A program made the translations under genes and the position numbers. This document shows positions 26,419 through 36,234 of a stretch of 64,000 nucleotides of DNA, piece by piece. The stretch is from Solibacillus isronensis (GTDB taxonomy: Bacteria > Bacillota > Bacilli > Bacillales_A > Planococcaceae), in contig NZ_JAMBOC010000001.1 in NCBI RefSeq assembly GCF_023715405.1, positions 1,426,001 to 1,490,000 on the forward strand. The letters run 5' to 3'. How positions within the stretch are numbered: the stretch's first letter is position 1; each line of letters starts with the position of its first letter. The notes beneath the pieces were generated by a model. It was not told the origin of the DNA, did no database searches, and was given only the letters and a program-made list of their open reading frames with translations.

Positions 26419-26518
26419 TATTCCTCGTCCTTCCATCACGCTACTTCTTTGATTTATTATAGCATAGGTCTGACAAATGGGACGACTACATATGTTCTAG
26501 TTGTCGAAAAATTTTTCA

Positions 26519-27781
26519 TTATTTGTCGAAAAAATTTTTATTTCTTTTATTGGCCAAACGACTAAGCCTTTTCTGCCAATTTCTTTGCTGATTTTGCAGC
26601 TGTGATTCTTTTTGAAAAGGGATTTCAGGAAGTAAATTATTCCCTATTTCCGTATAAATGTATGCCTGCTCGTAGTCTTTTAATTTATGTTCATATAGCA
26701 TTGCCAGTTGTTCGTATGCCTGCAGCTGTTTTCTGACAGGGATGGCCGGAAGTGCTGTTTGGAATGATTGGATCGCTAAATCCGTTTCTCCAATCCGCTT
26801 TAATTCAAATGCCAAATAAAAATGTGCATAACCGGTATCTTTTGTTTCGAAATGTGCCGTCACTGCCTGAAGTATTTCCGTACTTGTTTGCCGCTTTTTC
26901 AAATCGCCAAACCATTTTCCGATATTCGTATACGTTGTTGCCGACTCCGTTGATATATCATCAAACAATAAATTCGTCGAATGAATATACAATGTAATCA
27001 GCGACAGTAAATCCCATTCATTATGCAGCAGTACTTTCATCAGCGTTTCCGCATTCCCGCTTTTGACCGCATCAAAATATATAATCGGAGCCAAATGACC
27101 CGGTATATCCCCGATTCGGTAAAACCCAAGCTTATCCTGTTCAACTTGGGTAAGCTTCATGCGTGATAAATCGTCTTTCCAAAGTCGTTTCGTACTATGC
27201 AGCAAATCAATTTGCCGCTGTGATTTCAGCGGCGGCAAAAATTGCTGGTTCAATGTCCAGCGCACTTGAAGCTGCGGCCAGTCGAAACTTTTTCCGTTAT
27301 AGGAAACAATCGTTACATTTCGCTGCCATAGCTTTGATTCAAACAGTAGTGCCGCTTCATTCGAAGGGTCCGCCAATACATATTGTGTGAGCGTAAAACC
27401 TTCATCATTTGCTTCCAGGAAACCAAGTAAAAAAATATGGGTACCCGCGCCTTTTAAACCGGTTGTTTCTGTATCAAAAAACACGATCGTTTCATCACCG
27501 CTAATGGCAAACGGATGATCCTCAGCTTGGGACTTCCAGCGCTTTAAGGAAGGAAACAATTCCCCAAGCTTGTAGTCACCGTGCTGATAATCAAATGGAT
27601 AATGCACTTCCCGTTTAAAAAGCATGCCGAATTCATTTTCTACCAGTTCAAGCCCTTCCTGTTGCCATTGTTCGCTATATAAAGGCGGTTCAGGTTTGAT
27701 GAATTTTGGTTTCTCTTTTTTTTGCTCCGTTTTTTTGCCTAGCAGTTTCTTCATTTGCAATAGCTTATTTTCATACGACAT
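26519..27781 (-). CDS. mrfB: DnaQ-like exonuclease MrfB (YprB)
   Basis: The 420-residue protein has an RNase H-fold exonuclease domain with IVFFDTETTGLKGAG near residue 100 (two acidic metal ligands), SYNGKSFDWPQL near 160 and a later Asp in LLHNEWDLLSL near 250. Tetratricopeptide-like helices follow at about 300-390. In Bacillus subtilis MrfB works with the helicase MrfA in excision repair of mitomycin C adducts, independent of UvrABC. The gene starts 5 bp after the mrfA stop, so they form an operon. The C-terminus is basic, and its coding end is followed by a near-duplicate of the last 16 bp. Confidence 0.9.
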   Translation of the reverse strand: MSYENKLLQMKKLLGKKTEQKKEKPKFIKPEPPLYSEQWQQEGLELVENEFGMLFKREVHYPFDYQHGDYKLGELFPSLKRWKSQAEDHPFAISGDETIVFFDTETTGLKGAGTHIFLLGFLEANDEGFTLTQYVLADPSNEAALLFESKLWQRNVTIVSYNGKSFDWPQLQVRWTLNQQFLPPLKSQRQIDLLHSTKRLWKDDLSRMKLTQVEQDKLGFYRIGDIPGHLAPIIYFDAVKSGNAETLMKVLLHNEWDLLSLITLYIHSTNLLFDDISTESATTYTNIGKWFGDLKKRQTSTEILQAVTAHFETKDTGYAHFYLAFELKRIGETDLAIQSFQTALPAIPVRKQLQAYEQLAMLYEHKLKDYEQAYIYTEIGNNLLPEIPFQKESQLQNQQRNWQKRLSRLANKRNKNFFDK

Positions 27782-27785
27782 GTTC

Positions 27786-30062
27786 TCACATCATTTCGTT
27801 GATTAAAATATTTAACACTTTCATAACTTGTTTTTTGTTTTCTCCCAAACTATCCTGCGCACCAATGCATGAAGGACAACCTTGCTGACACGGACAGTTC
27901 TCCACATGCTGAGCTGTTCTTTCAAGCAGCGACAGTAAAACATCGTACACACGTTCACTTAAACCGATACCACCAGGATAACTGTCATAAATAAACAATG
28001 TCGGTTTTTCATTATGAACCGCTTTCACTTGCGGGACTACCGACACATCCGACCGGTCACAGTGAATGAATAACGGGATAAAGCTTCCCATTGCATAGGC
28101 AGCTCCTGTCAGCGCATCGGTCAGTTGTTCTTCCGTCCAGTTATTCGGCAACTCAAAGCTCATCCATGTCGCATTTGTATGCATTTCCATTGGAGGAATC
28201 GTAATCGGACCAGATCCGATATTATCATGGGTATTAAAACGGATTTTCTTAAAAATGGTCGGAATAGCTAAGATACTGACATCTCCGTAACTTACTGTCG
28301 AGTTTTTAAATGGGGCCGATTTATCTTCACTTAGCACCTTCAGCTCGACAGCCAAATTTGCATCTGTAAAGTAGTCGACATCCACTTCACGAACGAATGC
28401 CTTTTTCTCTTCCCAATCGAGCTTTTCGACCTGGAACTGAATACCTTGATGCAAATAGATGGCTTCTTCATGTAAAAGAGTCATTGCACTGTACGTATCC
28501 ATTTCACCGATTACTTTCGTATTGGCAGGTGTTGAAATATCGATAATGACAACATTTTCCTGTGCAGCTGAACGCAGTGAAATTTCATGTGCCGGGAATC
28601 TGTCGCTCATCCAATGCCATTTCGTGCTTGTACGGACAAGAACACCCTCTTCTTCTAAATAGGCTAATAGTTCCTGAACTTCATATTCCCCATACGTATC
28701 TTCCATCGAAAATGGCAGTTCGAATGCCGCACATTTTAAATGCTCCATTAAAATTAACAGATTTTCCGGATTAATACGCGCTTCTTCTGGTGAACTTCCT
28801 AATAGATAACTAGGATTTTGGACAACATATTGATCCAATGCCGTTGATTGCGCAACATAAACAATGAGCGCCTCGTCCTGACGTCTTCCTGCTCTGCCCG
28901 CTTGCTGCCACGCACTCGCGATATTCCCTGGGTAGCCTGTCATAATACATGCCTGTAATTGACCGATATCAACACCCAATTCAAGTGCATTCGTACTAAC
29001 GACCATCTGTATTGATCCTGTTCGTAAGCCTTTTTCGATTTCCCGCCGTTCACTCGGCAAATAACCGCCACGATATCCTTGAATCGATTCGTCCATAATT
29101 TTTTTCGATGTTAACGACTTTAAATACGTCACGAGCATTTCCACACGAACTCTTGATTTCGCAAAAATAATCGTTTGTATGCCCGCTTCAAACAAGCGCT
29201 TCGAAATATCGCGTACTTCGAGCACTGCGCTCCGTCTAACTCCAAATGTCGGATGGACGATCGGCGGGTTGTAAAAAATAAATGTCTTCTTCCCGATAGG
29301 CGCACCTGATTGTTCGATCAGCTCATGCTTACTGTTTGTCAGGCTTTCCGCCAGTTCTTTAGGGTTTTTGATTGTGGCACTCGTACAAATAAAAATCGGA
29401 TTGCTTCCATAAAATTCGCAAATACGCTGAAGTCTTCTTATAACATGCGCGACATGTGAACCGAACACGCCTTTATACGTATGTAACTCATCAATGACGA
29501 TATACTTCAAGTTTTCAAAAAGGGATACCCATTTCGTATGGTGCGGTAAAATGCCTGAATGCAGCATATCGGGATTTGTCATGACAATATGGCCGGCTTT
29601 CCGGATTTTTTGGCGAATGCCTGGTGCAGTATCTCCATCATATGTGTAACTCAAAATATCCTCATCCATCAGTTCAATCAATTCATTAAGATCTGATTTC
29701 TGGTCCTGTGCAAGCGCTTTTGTAGGAAACAAATAAATAGCGCGACTTGAGCGATCTTCTAAAATTTGCTGTAAAACCGGCAGATGGTAGCAATACGATT
29801 TTCCCGAAGCAGTCGGTGTAATCGCAGTAAAATGCTTTTGCTGTTGTGCATAGTCGAATGCTTGGCGCTGATGGATATAAAGCTGCTCAATACCGCGCCC
29901 ATGCAATGCTTTAATGATCGATGGGTGTAAATTAGACGGAAAATCTGCATATTGGGCCTGCTTTTCATCAATCGTATGCATGGCGACAATATTTTGCTTC
30001 ATTTCCTCATCATATTGCCACTCGTCGACAAGCTGCGAAATGGTTCTTTTTTTGCTAAGCAT
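27786..30062 (-). CDS. mrfA: DEAD/DEAH helicase MrfA (YprA)
   Basis: This 758-residue superfamily 2 helicase has Walker A TPTASGKSY near 83, Walker B IVIDELHTY near 185, the motif VI region GRAGRRQDEA near 390, and a DUF1998 C-terminal domain with a four-cysteine zinc site in CPCQQGCPSCIG near 737. MrfA moves 3'-5' on DNA and repairs mitomycin damage with MrfB (Bacillus subtilis knowledge). ATG 30062 has AAGGTG upstream and overlaps the end of the yppE-like gene by 8 nt, so the two are translationally coupled. A TTG six codons earlier overlaps that Shine-Dalgarno and is unlikely. Confidence 0.92.
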   Translation of the reverse strand: MLSKKRTISQLVDEWQYDEEMKQNIVAMHTIDEKQAQYADFPSNLHPSIIKALHGRGIEQLYIHQRQAFDYAQQQKHFTAITPTASGKSYCYHLPVLQQILEDRSSRAIYLFPTKALAQDQKSDLNELIELMDEDILSYTYDGDTAPGIRQKIRKAGHIVMTNPDMLHSGILPHHTKWVSLFENLKYIVIDELHTYKGVFGSHVAHVIRRLQRICEFYGSNPIFICTSATIKNPKELAESLTNSKHELIEQSGAPIGKKTFIFYNPPIVHPTFGVRRSAVLEVRDISKRLFEAGIQTIIFAKSRVRVEMLVTYLKSLTSKKIMDESIQGYRGGYLPSERREIEKGLRTGSIQMVVSTNALELGVDIGQLQACIMTGYPGNIASAWQQAGRAGRRQDEALIVYVAQSTALDQYVVQNPSYLLGSSPEEARINPENLLILMEHLKCAAFELPFSMEDTYGEYEVQELLAYLEEEGVLVRTSTKWHWMSDRFPAHEISLRSAAQENVVIIDISTPANTKVIGEMDTYSAMTLLHEEAIYLHQGIQFQVEKLDWEEKKAFVREVDVDYFTDANLAVELKVLSEDKSAPFKNSTVSYGDVSILAIPTIFKKIRFNTHDNIGSGPITIPPMEMHTNATWMSFELPNNWTEEQLTDALTGAAYAMGSFIPLFIHCDRSDVSVVPQVKAVHNEKPTLFIYDSYPGGIGLSERVYDVLLSLLERTAQHVENCPCQQGCPSCIGAQDSLGENKKQVMKVLNILINEMM

Positions 30063-30420
30063 CGTCTTCACCTTCCTCAACCTTTGTTGCGAGTAGCTTT
30101 AATGTATATTGGGCAGATTGGATCGATTGAATAAACCGTTTTTTGCTCGTTCCTTTAAAGAAAGACTGTACAACAAATTGCTCCATTGCATCGGCTGCGT
30201 GGTCAATTTGTTGTACATATAAATTTTTTGGGTGCTGGCTTTTTATCCAATTTGTCGCATGCTGCTGCCATTCGTGAATACGTGTATGGACTTCATCGAC
30301 ATGTGGCTTGACCTCATTAAAGAAATCCGGCTCCTTGTCTAAACGTCGCATTTCATGAAAACGGTGTAAACACGCATCACATTCTTCTATTAATTGGTAT
30401 GTTTCATCTATTAATTGCAT
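30055..30420 (-). CDS. DUF1798 family protein, YppE-like
   Basis: The 121-residue all-helical soluble protein (MQLIDETYQLIEECDACLHR...) matches the length and character of YppE (DUF1798), whose structure is a helical bundle of unknown function. It is the first gene of a three-gene unit with mrfA and mrfB, the same neighbourhood as in Bacillus subtilis. ATG 30420 has GAGGTG at 8 nt; the frame extends 18 codons upstream without a site. A link to DNA repair is suggested only by position. Confidence 0.75.
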   Translation of the reverse strand: MQLIDETYQLIEECDACLHRFHEMRRLDKEPDFFNEVKPHVDEVHTRIHEWQQHATNWIKSQHPKNLYVQQIDHAADAMEQFVVQSFFKGTSKKRFIQSIQSAQYTLKLLATKVEEGEDDA

Positions 30421-30528
30421 AAAGAGCACCTCGAGTAATTTCATCTGTTTTAACCTTGTAGCGTAAAATATCATAGTTCGCTACAACAGCTACTTTTTTA
30501 TTAATTTATTCATCTTTGCCCATTCAGG

Positions 30529-30759
30529 CTAAAGTATATTTGTTCTTAAGTGTATCAAATTCTCATCGTTTGTACTACTCATATGCGAACAGGCATTCTT
30601 TACTTGACTCTTTGTTTCTGCTAAGCTAACTTTTTGATAAACTGTGAGTAGATTGGTTAAATGCTCCACTTTCATTCTTAATTGTTCGCGTTCCATTTGC
30701 AATGATAATAATGTTTGTGCCATTTCTACTTGTTCGATTAAGCGTGATAATTTCGACAT
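30529..30759 (-). CDS. Small coiled-coil protein of unknown function
   Basis: The 76-residue product begins MSKLSRLIEQVEMAQTLLSL and is a single amphipathic coiled coil for about 45 residues, followed by a polar tail. I do not recognise the family. It occupies the slot of small ypp genes between recU and yppE in Bacillus. ATG 30759 has AAAGGGGG at 6 nt. The frame could extend 33 codons further to 30858, but that segment reads unlike the rest and lies in the recU promoter region. It is divergent from recU. Confidence 0.65.
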   Translation of the reverse strand: MSKLSRLIEQVEMAQTLLSLQMEREQLRMKVEHLTNLLTVYQKVSLAETKSQVKNACSHMSSTNDENLIHLRTNIL

Positions 30760-30940
30760 ATAATGCCCCCTTTTCACAATGATTCTTTCTTTTTCCACGG
30801 AATCCTTGTCATGTGGCAAAAATAGTGTCCATTCGCTAAAAGAAGTTATATTTTGCATAGCTTTTACAAAATTATTAACGGGTACATTGTTTGTGATACA
30901 CTATTAAAGTATTATTTCTTCCAGGAAAGAAGGTGATTCC

Positions 30941-31624
30941 ATGGTGATTCGTTATCCAAACGGGAAACTCTATGAAAGTGCGCCAAAGATTGAGAAAAAA
31001 AAGGAATCCGCTAAATCTCAATCGGTTGCTAAAGAAAAAAATAAAAGAGCCGTCAATTACAGTAACCGTGGAAAAAGCTTAGAAGATGACCTAAATGAAA
31101 CAAATATGTTTTATTTACATAGGAATATGGCAAATATACACAAGAAACCTGTTCCTATACAAATCGTCAAAGTAGATTATCCGGCTAGAAGTGCTGCTGT
31201 TATTAAAGAGGCTTATTTCCGCACCCCTTCAACGACGGATTATAATGGCGTATGGAATGGATATTACATTGACTTTGAAGCAAAAGAAACGGATAGTAAA
31301 ACATCCTTTCCATTAAAAAACATTCACCCTCACCAAATGGATCATATGCATTCCGTGACAAATCAACGAGGAGTTGCGTTTTTCATTGTACGATTCAGCA
31401 CGTTAAACCGTAATTTTGTCATTTCGTATCATGCTGTGGCAAAATGGTTTTCAGCAATGGATGAAGGGGGAAGAAAATCTATACCAATCGCCGTTTTTGA
31501 GCAGGATGCCATCGAAATATCCGAAGGCTATTTGCCAAGGCTCGATTACTTACAGGCGGTAAAAAAGTTAATCGCAAACAATAATGTTTGTGAAAGTGAG
31601 GAGAAACATCGTGACGGAAAATAG
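30941..31624 (+). CDS. recU: Holliday junction resolvase RecU
   Basis: The 227-residue nuclease has RecU landmarks: MVIRYPNGKLY at the N-terminus, NRGKSLEDDLNETN near 47, the metal-site residues in GYYIDFEAKET near 105, and KNIHPHQMDHM. It cuts four-way junctions in recombination and modulates RecA. ATG 30941 has AAGGTGATT at 4 nt. It overlaps ponA by 14 nt, the conserved recU-ponA operon of Firmicutes. It is slightly longer than average because of a Lys-rich N-terminal linker (about 18-42). Confidence 0.95.
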   Translation: MVIRYPNGKLYESAPKIEKKKESAKSQSVAKEKNKRAVNYSNRGKSLEDDLNETNMFYLHRNMANIHKKPVPIQIVKVDYPARSAAVIKEAYFRTPSTTDYNGVWNGYYIDFEAKETDSKTSFPLKNIHPHQMDHMHSVTNQRGVAFFIVRFSTLNRNFVISYHAVAKWFSAMDEGGRKSIPIAVFEQDAIEISEGYLPRLDYLQAVKKLIANNNVCESEEKHRDGK

Positions 31625-34304
31625 AAAAACACGCGAACAAATTAAGCGCGAACGTCAACAAAAAAACAAAAAATCCAGAAAACCGAAAACTTCTGCAGGG
31701 AAATGGATTAAGCGCATTGTCTTAGCAATCGTTTTAATTGGGGTAATTGGTTTCTTAAGTGGTGCCGCATTGTTTGGCTACTATGTAAGCAAAGCACCTG
31801 AACTGGATGAGGATGCATTAAAGGATCCGATTTCATCGGAATTTTATGATATAAATGGAGAACTTTTTGCAACAATTGGTGCAGAAAAACGAAATTATGT
31901 AAAATATGAAGATATTCCACAGCAAATGATTGACGCGATTATCGCAACAGAAGATGCACGATTTTTTGATCACTTCGGTGTTGACTTGTGGCGCCTTGGC
32001 GGTGCCGTACTTGCCAACTTCCGTGATGGATTTGGTGCTCAAGGTGCGAGTACAATTACACAGCAAGTTGTAAAAAACTCATTCTTTACCAATGAGAAAA
32101 AGCTGGAGCGTAAAGCGCAGGAAGCTTGGCTCGCAATTAAGCTGGAACGTCAATATAGTAAAGAAGAAATTTTTGAAATGTACTTTAATAAAATCCTAAT
32201 GTCAGGTAGAATTCATGGCTTTGGTACAGCAGCAAAAGAATTTTACGGAAAAGAATTAAGTGAATTATCATTGGCTGAATATGCTCAATTAGCAGGGATG
32301 CCGCAAAGTCCGAACAATTATAACCCATACAAAAAGCCGGACCGTGCAAAAAAACGCCGTAATATCGTTTTAGGCTTAATGGTTCAGCACGGGAAAATTA
32401 CCGAAGCTGAAGCGGAAAAAGCGAAAAAGGAACCTATTACTGGCGGGCTCATTCCTGAAGAAGAGCGTGTAGCAAACAGTACAACGAAATATCCTGCATT
32501 TTTGGATGTCGTTTTAGCAGAACTCGAAAAAAATGGTGATAGCGAACTGACTTCCGAAGGGATCAAAGTTTATACAACGCTAGATCCAAAAGCACAGACG
32601 ATTGTAGAAGATTTGATGAACAATGACAGCAACTTCCCTACTGAAGAGATGCAGGCCGGTGTTGCAGTCATCGATACACCAACAGGTGAAATTCGTGCAA
32701 TTGGCGGCGGACGCAATTATACAGGTGAATTCAACTATAACTTCGCCTACGATATGACAACCCGCCAGCCTGGTTCGACTTTAAAACCTTTAATTGATTA
32801 TGGTCCTGCCATTGAATATTTAAAATGGTCGACTGGTCAAACAACGGTCGATGAAAAAATTACGTATTCCGGTTCAGATCAAGTTATCGGGAACTGGGAC
32901 GGCCGCTATTTAGGTACGATGACAGTACGTGAAGCACTCTATACATCACGAAATATTCCGGCAGTGAAGACTTTCCGTGAAGTTGGTCCGGAACGTGCTA
33001 AAGAGTTTTTAGGCAATTTAGGTATTGAGTCAAGCGGATTAACAGAATCCGAGGCTTTAGGTGGAGGACGCGTCAATATTTCTCCTGTCCAAATGGCCGC
33101 TTCTTATGCAGCATTCGGCAACAACGGTACTTATAATAGTCCGCATGCCATTACTAAGATTGTTTTCCGTGATGGAAAAACATCAAAATCGTTTAAACCG
33201 GAATCCAAAAAAGCAATGAGTGATTATACCGCTTATATGGTAACGGATATTTTACGTGATGTAGTTAGTAACAAACGCAATGCCTCTGCGACACGTGCGA
33301 TAGTATCAGGCGTTGATATCGCCGGTAAAACAGGTACAACAAACTATGGCTCAGATGAATTTGAAAAGTTCAATTTAAAGAGTGGCTCAGTACCGGATAC
33401 ATGGTTTGCCGGGTATACAACAAACTACTCAATCGCTATTTGGGGCGGTTATTCACAGCGGAAAGATGCCATTACAACATGGGAAGAGCGCTGGTTGCCA
33501 CAAACATTGTTCAAATCGATCATGACGGATTTAAATCAGCATAACCCGTCGTCATCATTTAAACAGCCAAGCAGTGTCGTATCGGCTTCGATTGTTGTCG
33601 GATCGAATCCATTAAAACTGGCGAATGAATATACACCAGCTACACAAAAAGCAACAGAGCTGTTTGTTAAAGGAACCGAGCCAACTGAGTATACGCAGGA
33701 ATTTGTACCTCAAAATCTAGATTCACCTACTAGTTTACAAGCGGCATACAATGAAGCAGCACAACTAGCAGATGTTTCCTGGTCACATTCATCACTTGAC
33801 GGTTCCGGTGAAGATACAGATCCTGTTACATTTGAAGTATCGATGAAAGTTGATGGCGGTCCGGCAACGGTCATTTCTACGACAAGCGCAACCGCAATTC
33901 AAGTACCTAACATCGAACGAGGTAAAGAATATACATTTACAGTTACAGCCATTTCGGGTGATTTACGAAGTGATCCGGCAAGCGTTGCATTATTCGTCGA
34001 AGGCGATGCGACAACAGAGCCAGAAGATCCGAATGACTCCATTGAAGATCCGAATGAAGCAGAACAACCGGAACAGCCTGGTAACGGGAACAACAATGGG
34101 AATAACGGCAATGGCAATGGCAACAACGGGAACGGGAATGGAAACAATGGAAACGGCAATGGCAATGGAAATAACGGCAACGGCAATGGCAGCGGTAATA
34201 CTGTAGAGCCGGATGAGTCCGACCCTGATCCATCAGTACCGAACCAACCAAACCCTCCTACTTCGGGCGGCGAAACAAGGCCTGAAGACTCAGAAGAAGA
34301 TTAA
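31611..34304 (+). CDS. ponA: Class A penicillin-binding protein 1 (PonA) with FN3 and Asn/Gly-rich tail
   Basis: This 897-residue bifunctional cell-wall enzyme has a basic cytosolic N-terminus and one transmembrane helix (about 38-60). Its GT51 glycosyltransferase has the catalytic Glu in ATEDARFFDHFG, then GASTITQQ. The transpeptidase has QPGSTLKP near 385, a TSRN motif near 444, and KTGTT near 571. A fibronectin type III-like domain (about 700-795) follows. Then comes an acidic linker and about 40 residues made of Asn-Gly repeats, and an acidic Pro-rich end. GTG 31611 has GAGGAG at 7 nt and lies inside the end of recU; a start further upstream in the frame has no site. PonA is the client of GpsB, also in this window. 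Confidence 0.94.
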   Translation: MTENRKTREQIKRERQQKNKKSRKPKTSAGKWIKRIVLAIVLIGVIGFLSGAALFGYYVSKAPELDEDALKDPISSEFYDINGELFATIGAEKRNYVKYEDIPQQMIDAIIATEDARFFDHFGVDLWRLGGAVLANFRDGFGAQGASTITQQVVKNSFFTNEKKLERKAQEAWLAIKLERQYSKEEIFEMYFNKILMSGRIHGFGTAAKEFYGKELSELSLAEYAQLAGMPQSPNNYNPYKKPDRAKKRRNIVLGLMVQHGKITEAEAEKAKKEPITGGLIPEEERVANSTTKYPAFLDVVLAELEKNGDSELTSEGIKVYTTLDPKAQTIVEDLMNNDSNFPTEEMQAGVAVIDTPTGEIRAIGGGRNYTGEFNYNFAYDMTTRQPGSTLKPLIDYGPAIEYLKWSTGQTTVDEKITYSGSDQVIGNWDGRYLGTMTVREALYTSRNIPAVKTFREVGPERAKEFLGNLGIESSGLTESEALGGGRVNISPVQMAASYAAFGNNGTYNSPHAITKIVFRDGKTSKSFKPESKKAMSDYTAYMVTDILRDVVSNKRNASATRAIVSGVDIAGKTGTTNYGSDEFEKFNLKSGSVPDTWFAGYTTNYSIAIWGGYSQRKDAITTWEERWLPQTLFKSIMTDLNQHNPSSSFKQPSSVVSASIVVGSNPLKLANEYTPATQKATELFVKGTEPTEYTQEFVPQNLDSPTSLQAAYNEAAQLADVSWSHSSLDGSGEDTDPVTFEVSMKVDGGPATVISTTSATAIQVPNIERGKEYTFTVTAISGDLRSDPASVALFVEGDATTEPEDPNDSIEDPNEAEQPEQPGNGNNNGNNGNGNGNNGNGNGNNGNGNGNGNNGNGNGSGNTVEPDESDPDPSVPNQPNPPTSGGETRPEDSEED

Positions 34305-34307
34305 ACT

Positions 34308-34356
34308 AAAAAACATCAATTTTTCTCACAAGGAGAAAAATTGATGTTTTTTCTTT
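34308..34356. terminator. Bidirectional terminator between ponA and ypoC
   Basis: A very long stem (about 18 bp, ACATCAATTTTTCTC / GAGAAAAATTGATGT core) has A and T runs at both ends. Confidence 0.95.
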
Positions 34357-34393
34357 TTTATTTAAGTTGAAAAATAACGATTGTTCGGTTATT

Positions 34394-34741
34394 TTACTTT
34401 TTCATTCTCAGCCTTGCGCAGCGCTTTTTCGTTTCTTTATAAAGTTCGTCCAATTGACGATAGCATGCATATTGCCCTGGACGAGCTTTTATAAACTGCA
34501 GACGTTCCATCCCGTTGATTGGCATGAGCTCATACTCGCTTTGCACTGAAAACGGTATATCTGTAATAGAACCGTTTACAATAAACTGTTCAAAATGTTC
34601 GATTCCTTCTACCATGAATTGCAGTGCTGATCCGTCACGTCGTTCATGGGCTGCGTGAATCGTTTCACGCATTGTCTCCCATTCACCGTACCAAGCGTCC
34701 ACCACTTCTTTTGAAATTGCCTCTTGTTGAACTGAAATCAT
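34394..34741 (-). CDS. YpoC-like small protein
   Basis: The 115-residue soluble helical protein (MISVQQEAISKEVVDAWYGEW...) is rich in charged and aromatic residues and has a Lys/Arg-rich end. It sits directly after nth with an ATGA overlap, the place of ypoC in Bacillus subtilis, and its size and helical character agree with that protein. Its function is unknown. Identification is mainly from position. Confidence 0.7.
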   Translation of the reverse strand: MISVQQEAISKEVVDAWYGEWETMRETIHAAHERRDGSALQFMVEGIEHFEQFIVNGSITDIPFSVQSEYELMPINGMERLQFIKARPGQYACYRQLDELYKETKKRCARLRMKK

Positions 34742-35400
34742 CCTATTTTTACCAAACCTTTTTTCAAACGTTTTTGCCCTTCTCGACAGTCATCCAATAA
34801 CGGACATGACCCGCAGCCGGGATTTTGCGCTTTACAATGATAACGGCCAAAGAAAATAATTTGATGGTGTGCACGGCTCCATCGTTCAATCGGCGTTTTT
34901 TTCATGATTGTTTCTTCTACTTCCAGCACACTGTCTTTCCAACGACAAAGCCCTAATCGCTTCGAGACACGCTCTACATGCGTATCGACAGCCATCGCAG
35001 GAATATCAAATGCAACCGACAAGACAACATTCGCTGTTTTACGGCCGACACCTGGCAATGTGACAAGATCTTCACGAGATGCCGGAACTTCCCCGCCATA
35101 TTCATTTAACAGACGCGCACATAATAATTGAATATTTTTCGCTTTATTCCGGTAAAGGCCAATTGAACGAATATCATTTTGCAGTTCCTCAAGCGAAACA
35201 TTTAAATAATCCTGCGGAGTTTTATATTTTTGAAATAATTGTTTCGTCACTTTATTGACGAGGACATCTGTACATTGCGCAGATAATAATGTCGCAATCG
35301 TCAACTCAAACGGATTGTCATGCACTAATTCACAATGTGCATCCGGAAACATGCGATCCATCTCATCTAAAAAGTGATTCCATTTTGCTTTTGTTAACAT
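34738..35400 (-). CDS. nth: Endonuclease III
   Basis: The 220-residue DNA glycosylase/AP lyase acts on oxidised pyrimidines. The helix-hairpin-helix is LVTLPGVGRKTANVVLS with the catalytic Lys (about 121). The catalytic Asp is in AMAVDTHVERV near 140, and a 4Fe-4S cluster sits in C-x6-C-x2-C-x5-C (CKAQNPGCGSCPLLDDC, about 188-204). All residues are present. It lies between dnaD and ypoC in the usual dnaD-nth-ypoC order; the coupling to ypoC is an ATGA overlap. Confidence 0.96.
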   Translation of the reverse strand: MLTKAKWNHFLDEMDRMFPDAHCELVHDNPFELTIATLLSAQCTDVLVNKVTKQLFQKYKTPQDYLNVSLEELQNDIRSIGLYRNKAKNIQLLCARLLNEYGGEVPASREDLVTLPGVGRKTANVVLSVAFDIPAMAVDTHVERVSKRLGLCRWKDSVLEVEETIMKKTPIERWSRAHHQIIFFGRYHCKAQNPGCGSCPLLDDCREGQKRLKKGLVKIG

Positions 35401-35418
35401 AAAAGTTTTGGTGTCCTC

Positions 35419-36150
35419 CTATTCTCGCTCCTCTAACCAATTATAGAAAGAAACTTTTTCCGTTTTCTGAACTGTTTCTTGCTGATGTACCGGTTGAATC
35501 GGTGCTGCGGCCATCGTATTTTTCCGGTATTGCTCACTATGTTTTTCAATTTGTGCGAGTGTTTTTATGTTGCGCTTCTTCCACTCGATCAAAATACGGT
35601 CAATGTAGCGTAAGTTCACTTTATCAGCAAGTACCGCTTCTTTTAATGCAGCTTTTATAATTTCAGGACTATGCTGATCCAAGTCCATCCACATACCGAT
35701 TGTTTCAATTTCCATTGGAGAAAGCAGGCGTCCCAGCTCTTGTTCAAACAGCTGAAAAATTTTCGCCTCGTCCAATTTGTTGGCAGTTGAAACCTGTTGT
35801 TGTGCTTTTGATTGCAGCAGATCCAGCAGTCTTTCCCATAAAGGATAAATCGAATATTTCTCGGCAAGGCGTCCAGACTCATCAGTGCTTTGAGAAATTT
35901 CGACATATCCTTTTTGCATTAAGCGTTGAATTATTTGAGAAATAGCCGTCAATTGAAAATTTGTCCGCTGCATTAAATCATTTGGTGTCGGAAAGTCGAT
36001 TCCTTCCTGTTCGAACGTTAATAAATGTAGAATGATTAATGCTTCGTCATCTTGTATATTTAGTTCGCTATAATGTTTAAAAAATAATTGTGGAATAGTA
36101 ATTTGTAATTGCTCCGTCCAAACGCGGATTCGATTAAAATTTTTAGACAT
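35419..36150 (-). CDS. dnaD: DNA replication initiation protein DnaD
   Basis: The 243-residue primosome protein has an N-terminal winged-helix domain (about 1-100; FPTPNDLMQRTNF...AISQIIQRLMQKGYVEIS) and the C-terminal DnaD/DnaB2 domain (about 130-200) with IFQLFEQELGRLLSP and the conserved IRYIDRILIEWKKR-like motif, here LRYIDRILIEWKKRNI. It helps load the replicative helicase at oriC and restart sites. It lies between asnS and nth, as in Bacillus subtilis, but a terminator separates it from asnS. Confidence 0.94.
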   Translation of the reverse strand: MSKNFNRIRVWTEQLQITIPQLFFKHYSELNIQDDEALIILHLLTFEQEGIDFPTPNDLMQRTNFQLTAISQIIQRLMQKGYVEISQSTDESGRLAEKYSIYPLWERLLDLLQSKAQQQVSTANKLDEAKIFQLFEQELGRLLSPMEIETIGMWMDLDQHSPEIIKAALKEAVLADKVNLRYIDRILIEWKKRNIKTLAQIEKHSEQYRKNTMAAAPIQPVHQQETVQKTEKVSFYNWLEERE

Positions 36151-36180
36151 AGTTGAATCCCCCTTTGTGCGCTCGTAACG

Positions 36181-36213
36181 ACAAAACGCCCGGCAAAATT
36201 CCGGACGTTTTCT
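36181..36213 (-). terminator. Terminator between asnS and dnaD
   Basis: Minus-strand stem AACGTCCGG / CCGGGCGTT (one wobble) with an A/T loop, then TTTTG. Confidence 0.8.
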
Positions 36214-36234
36214 CGTTGTATAAATTAAAATTAA

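Noticed and set aside
26505..26540. Direct repeat of GTCGAAAAA-TTTTT at the end of mrfB
   Set aside because: Short, A/T-rich and isolated; probably a local duplication without function.
33850..34251. Several ORFs on both strands over the ponA tail
   Set aside because: They are by-products of the Asn/Gly-coding repeat, which is open in many frames.
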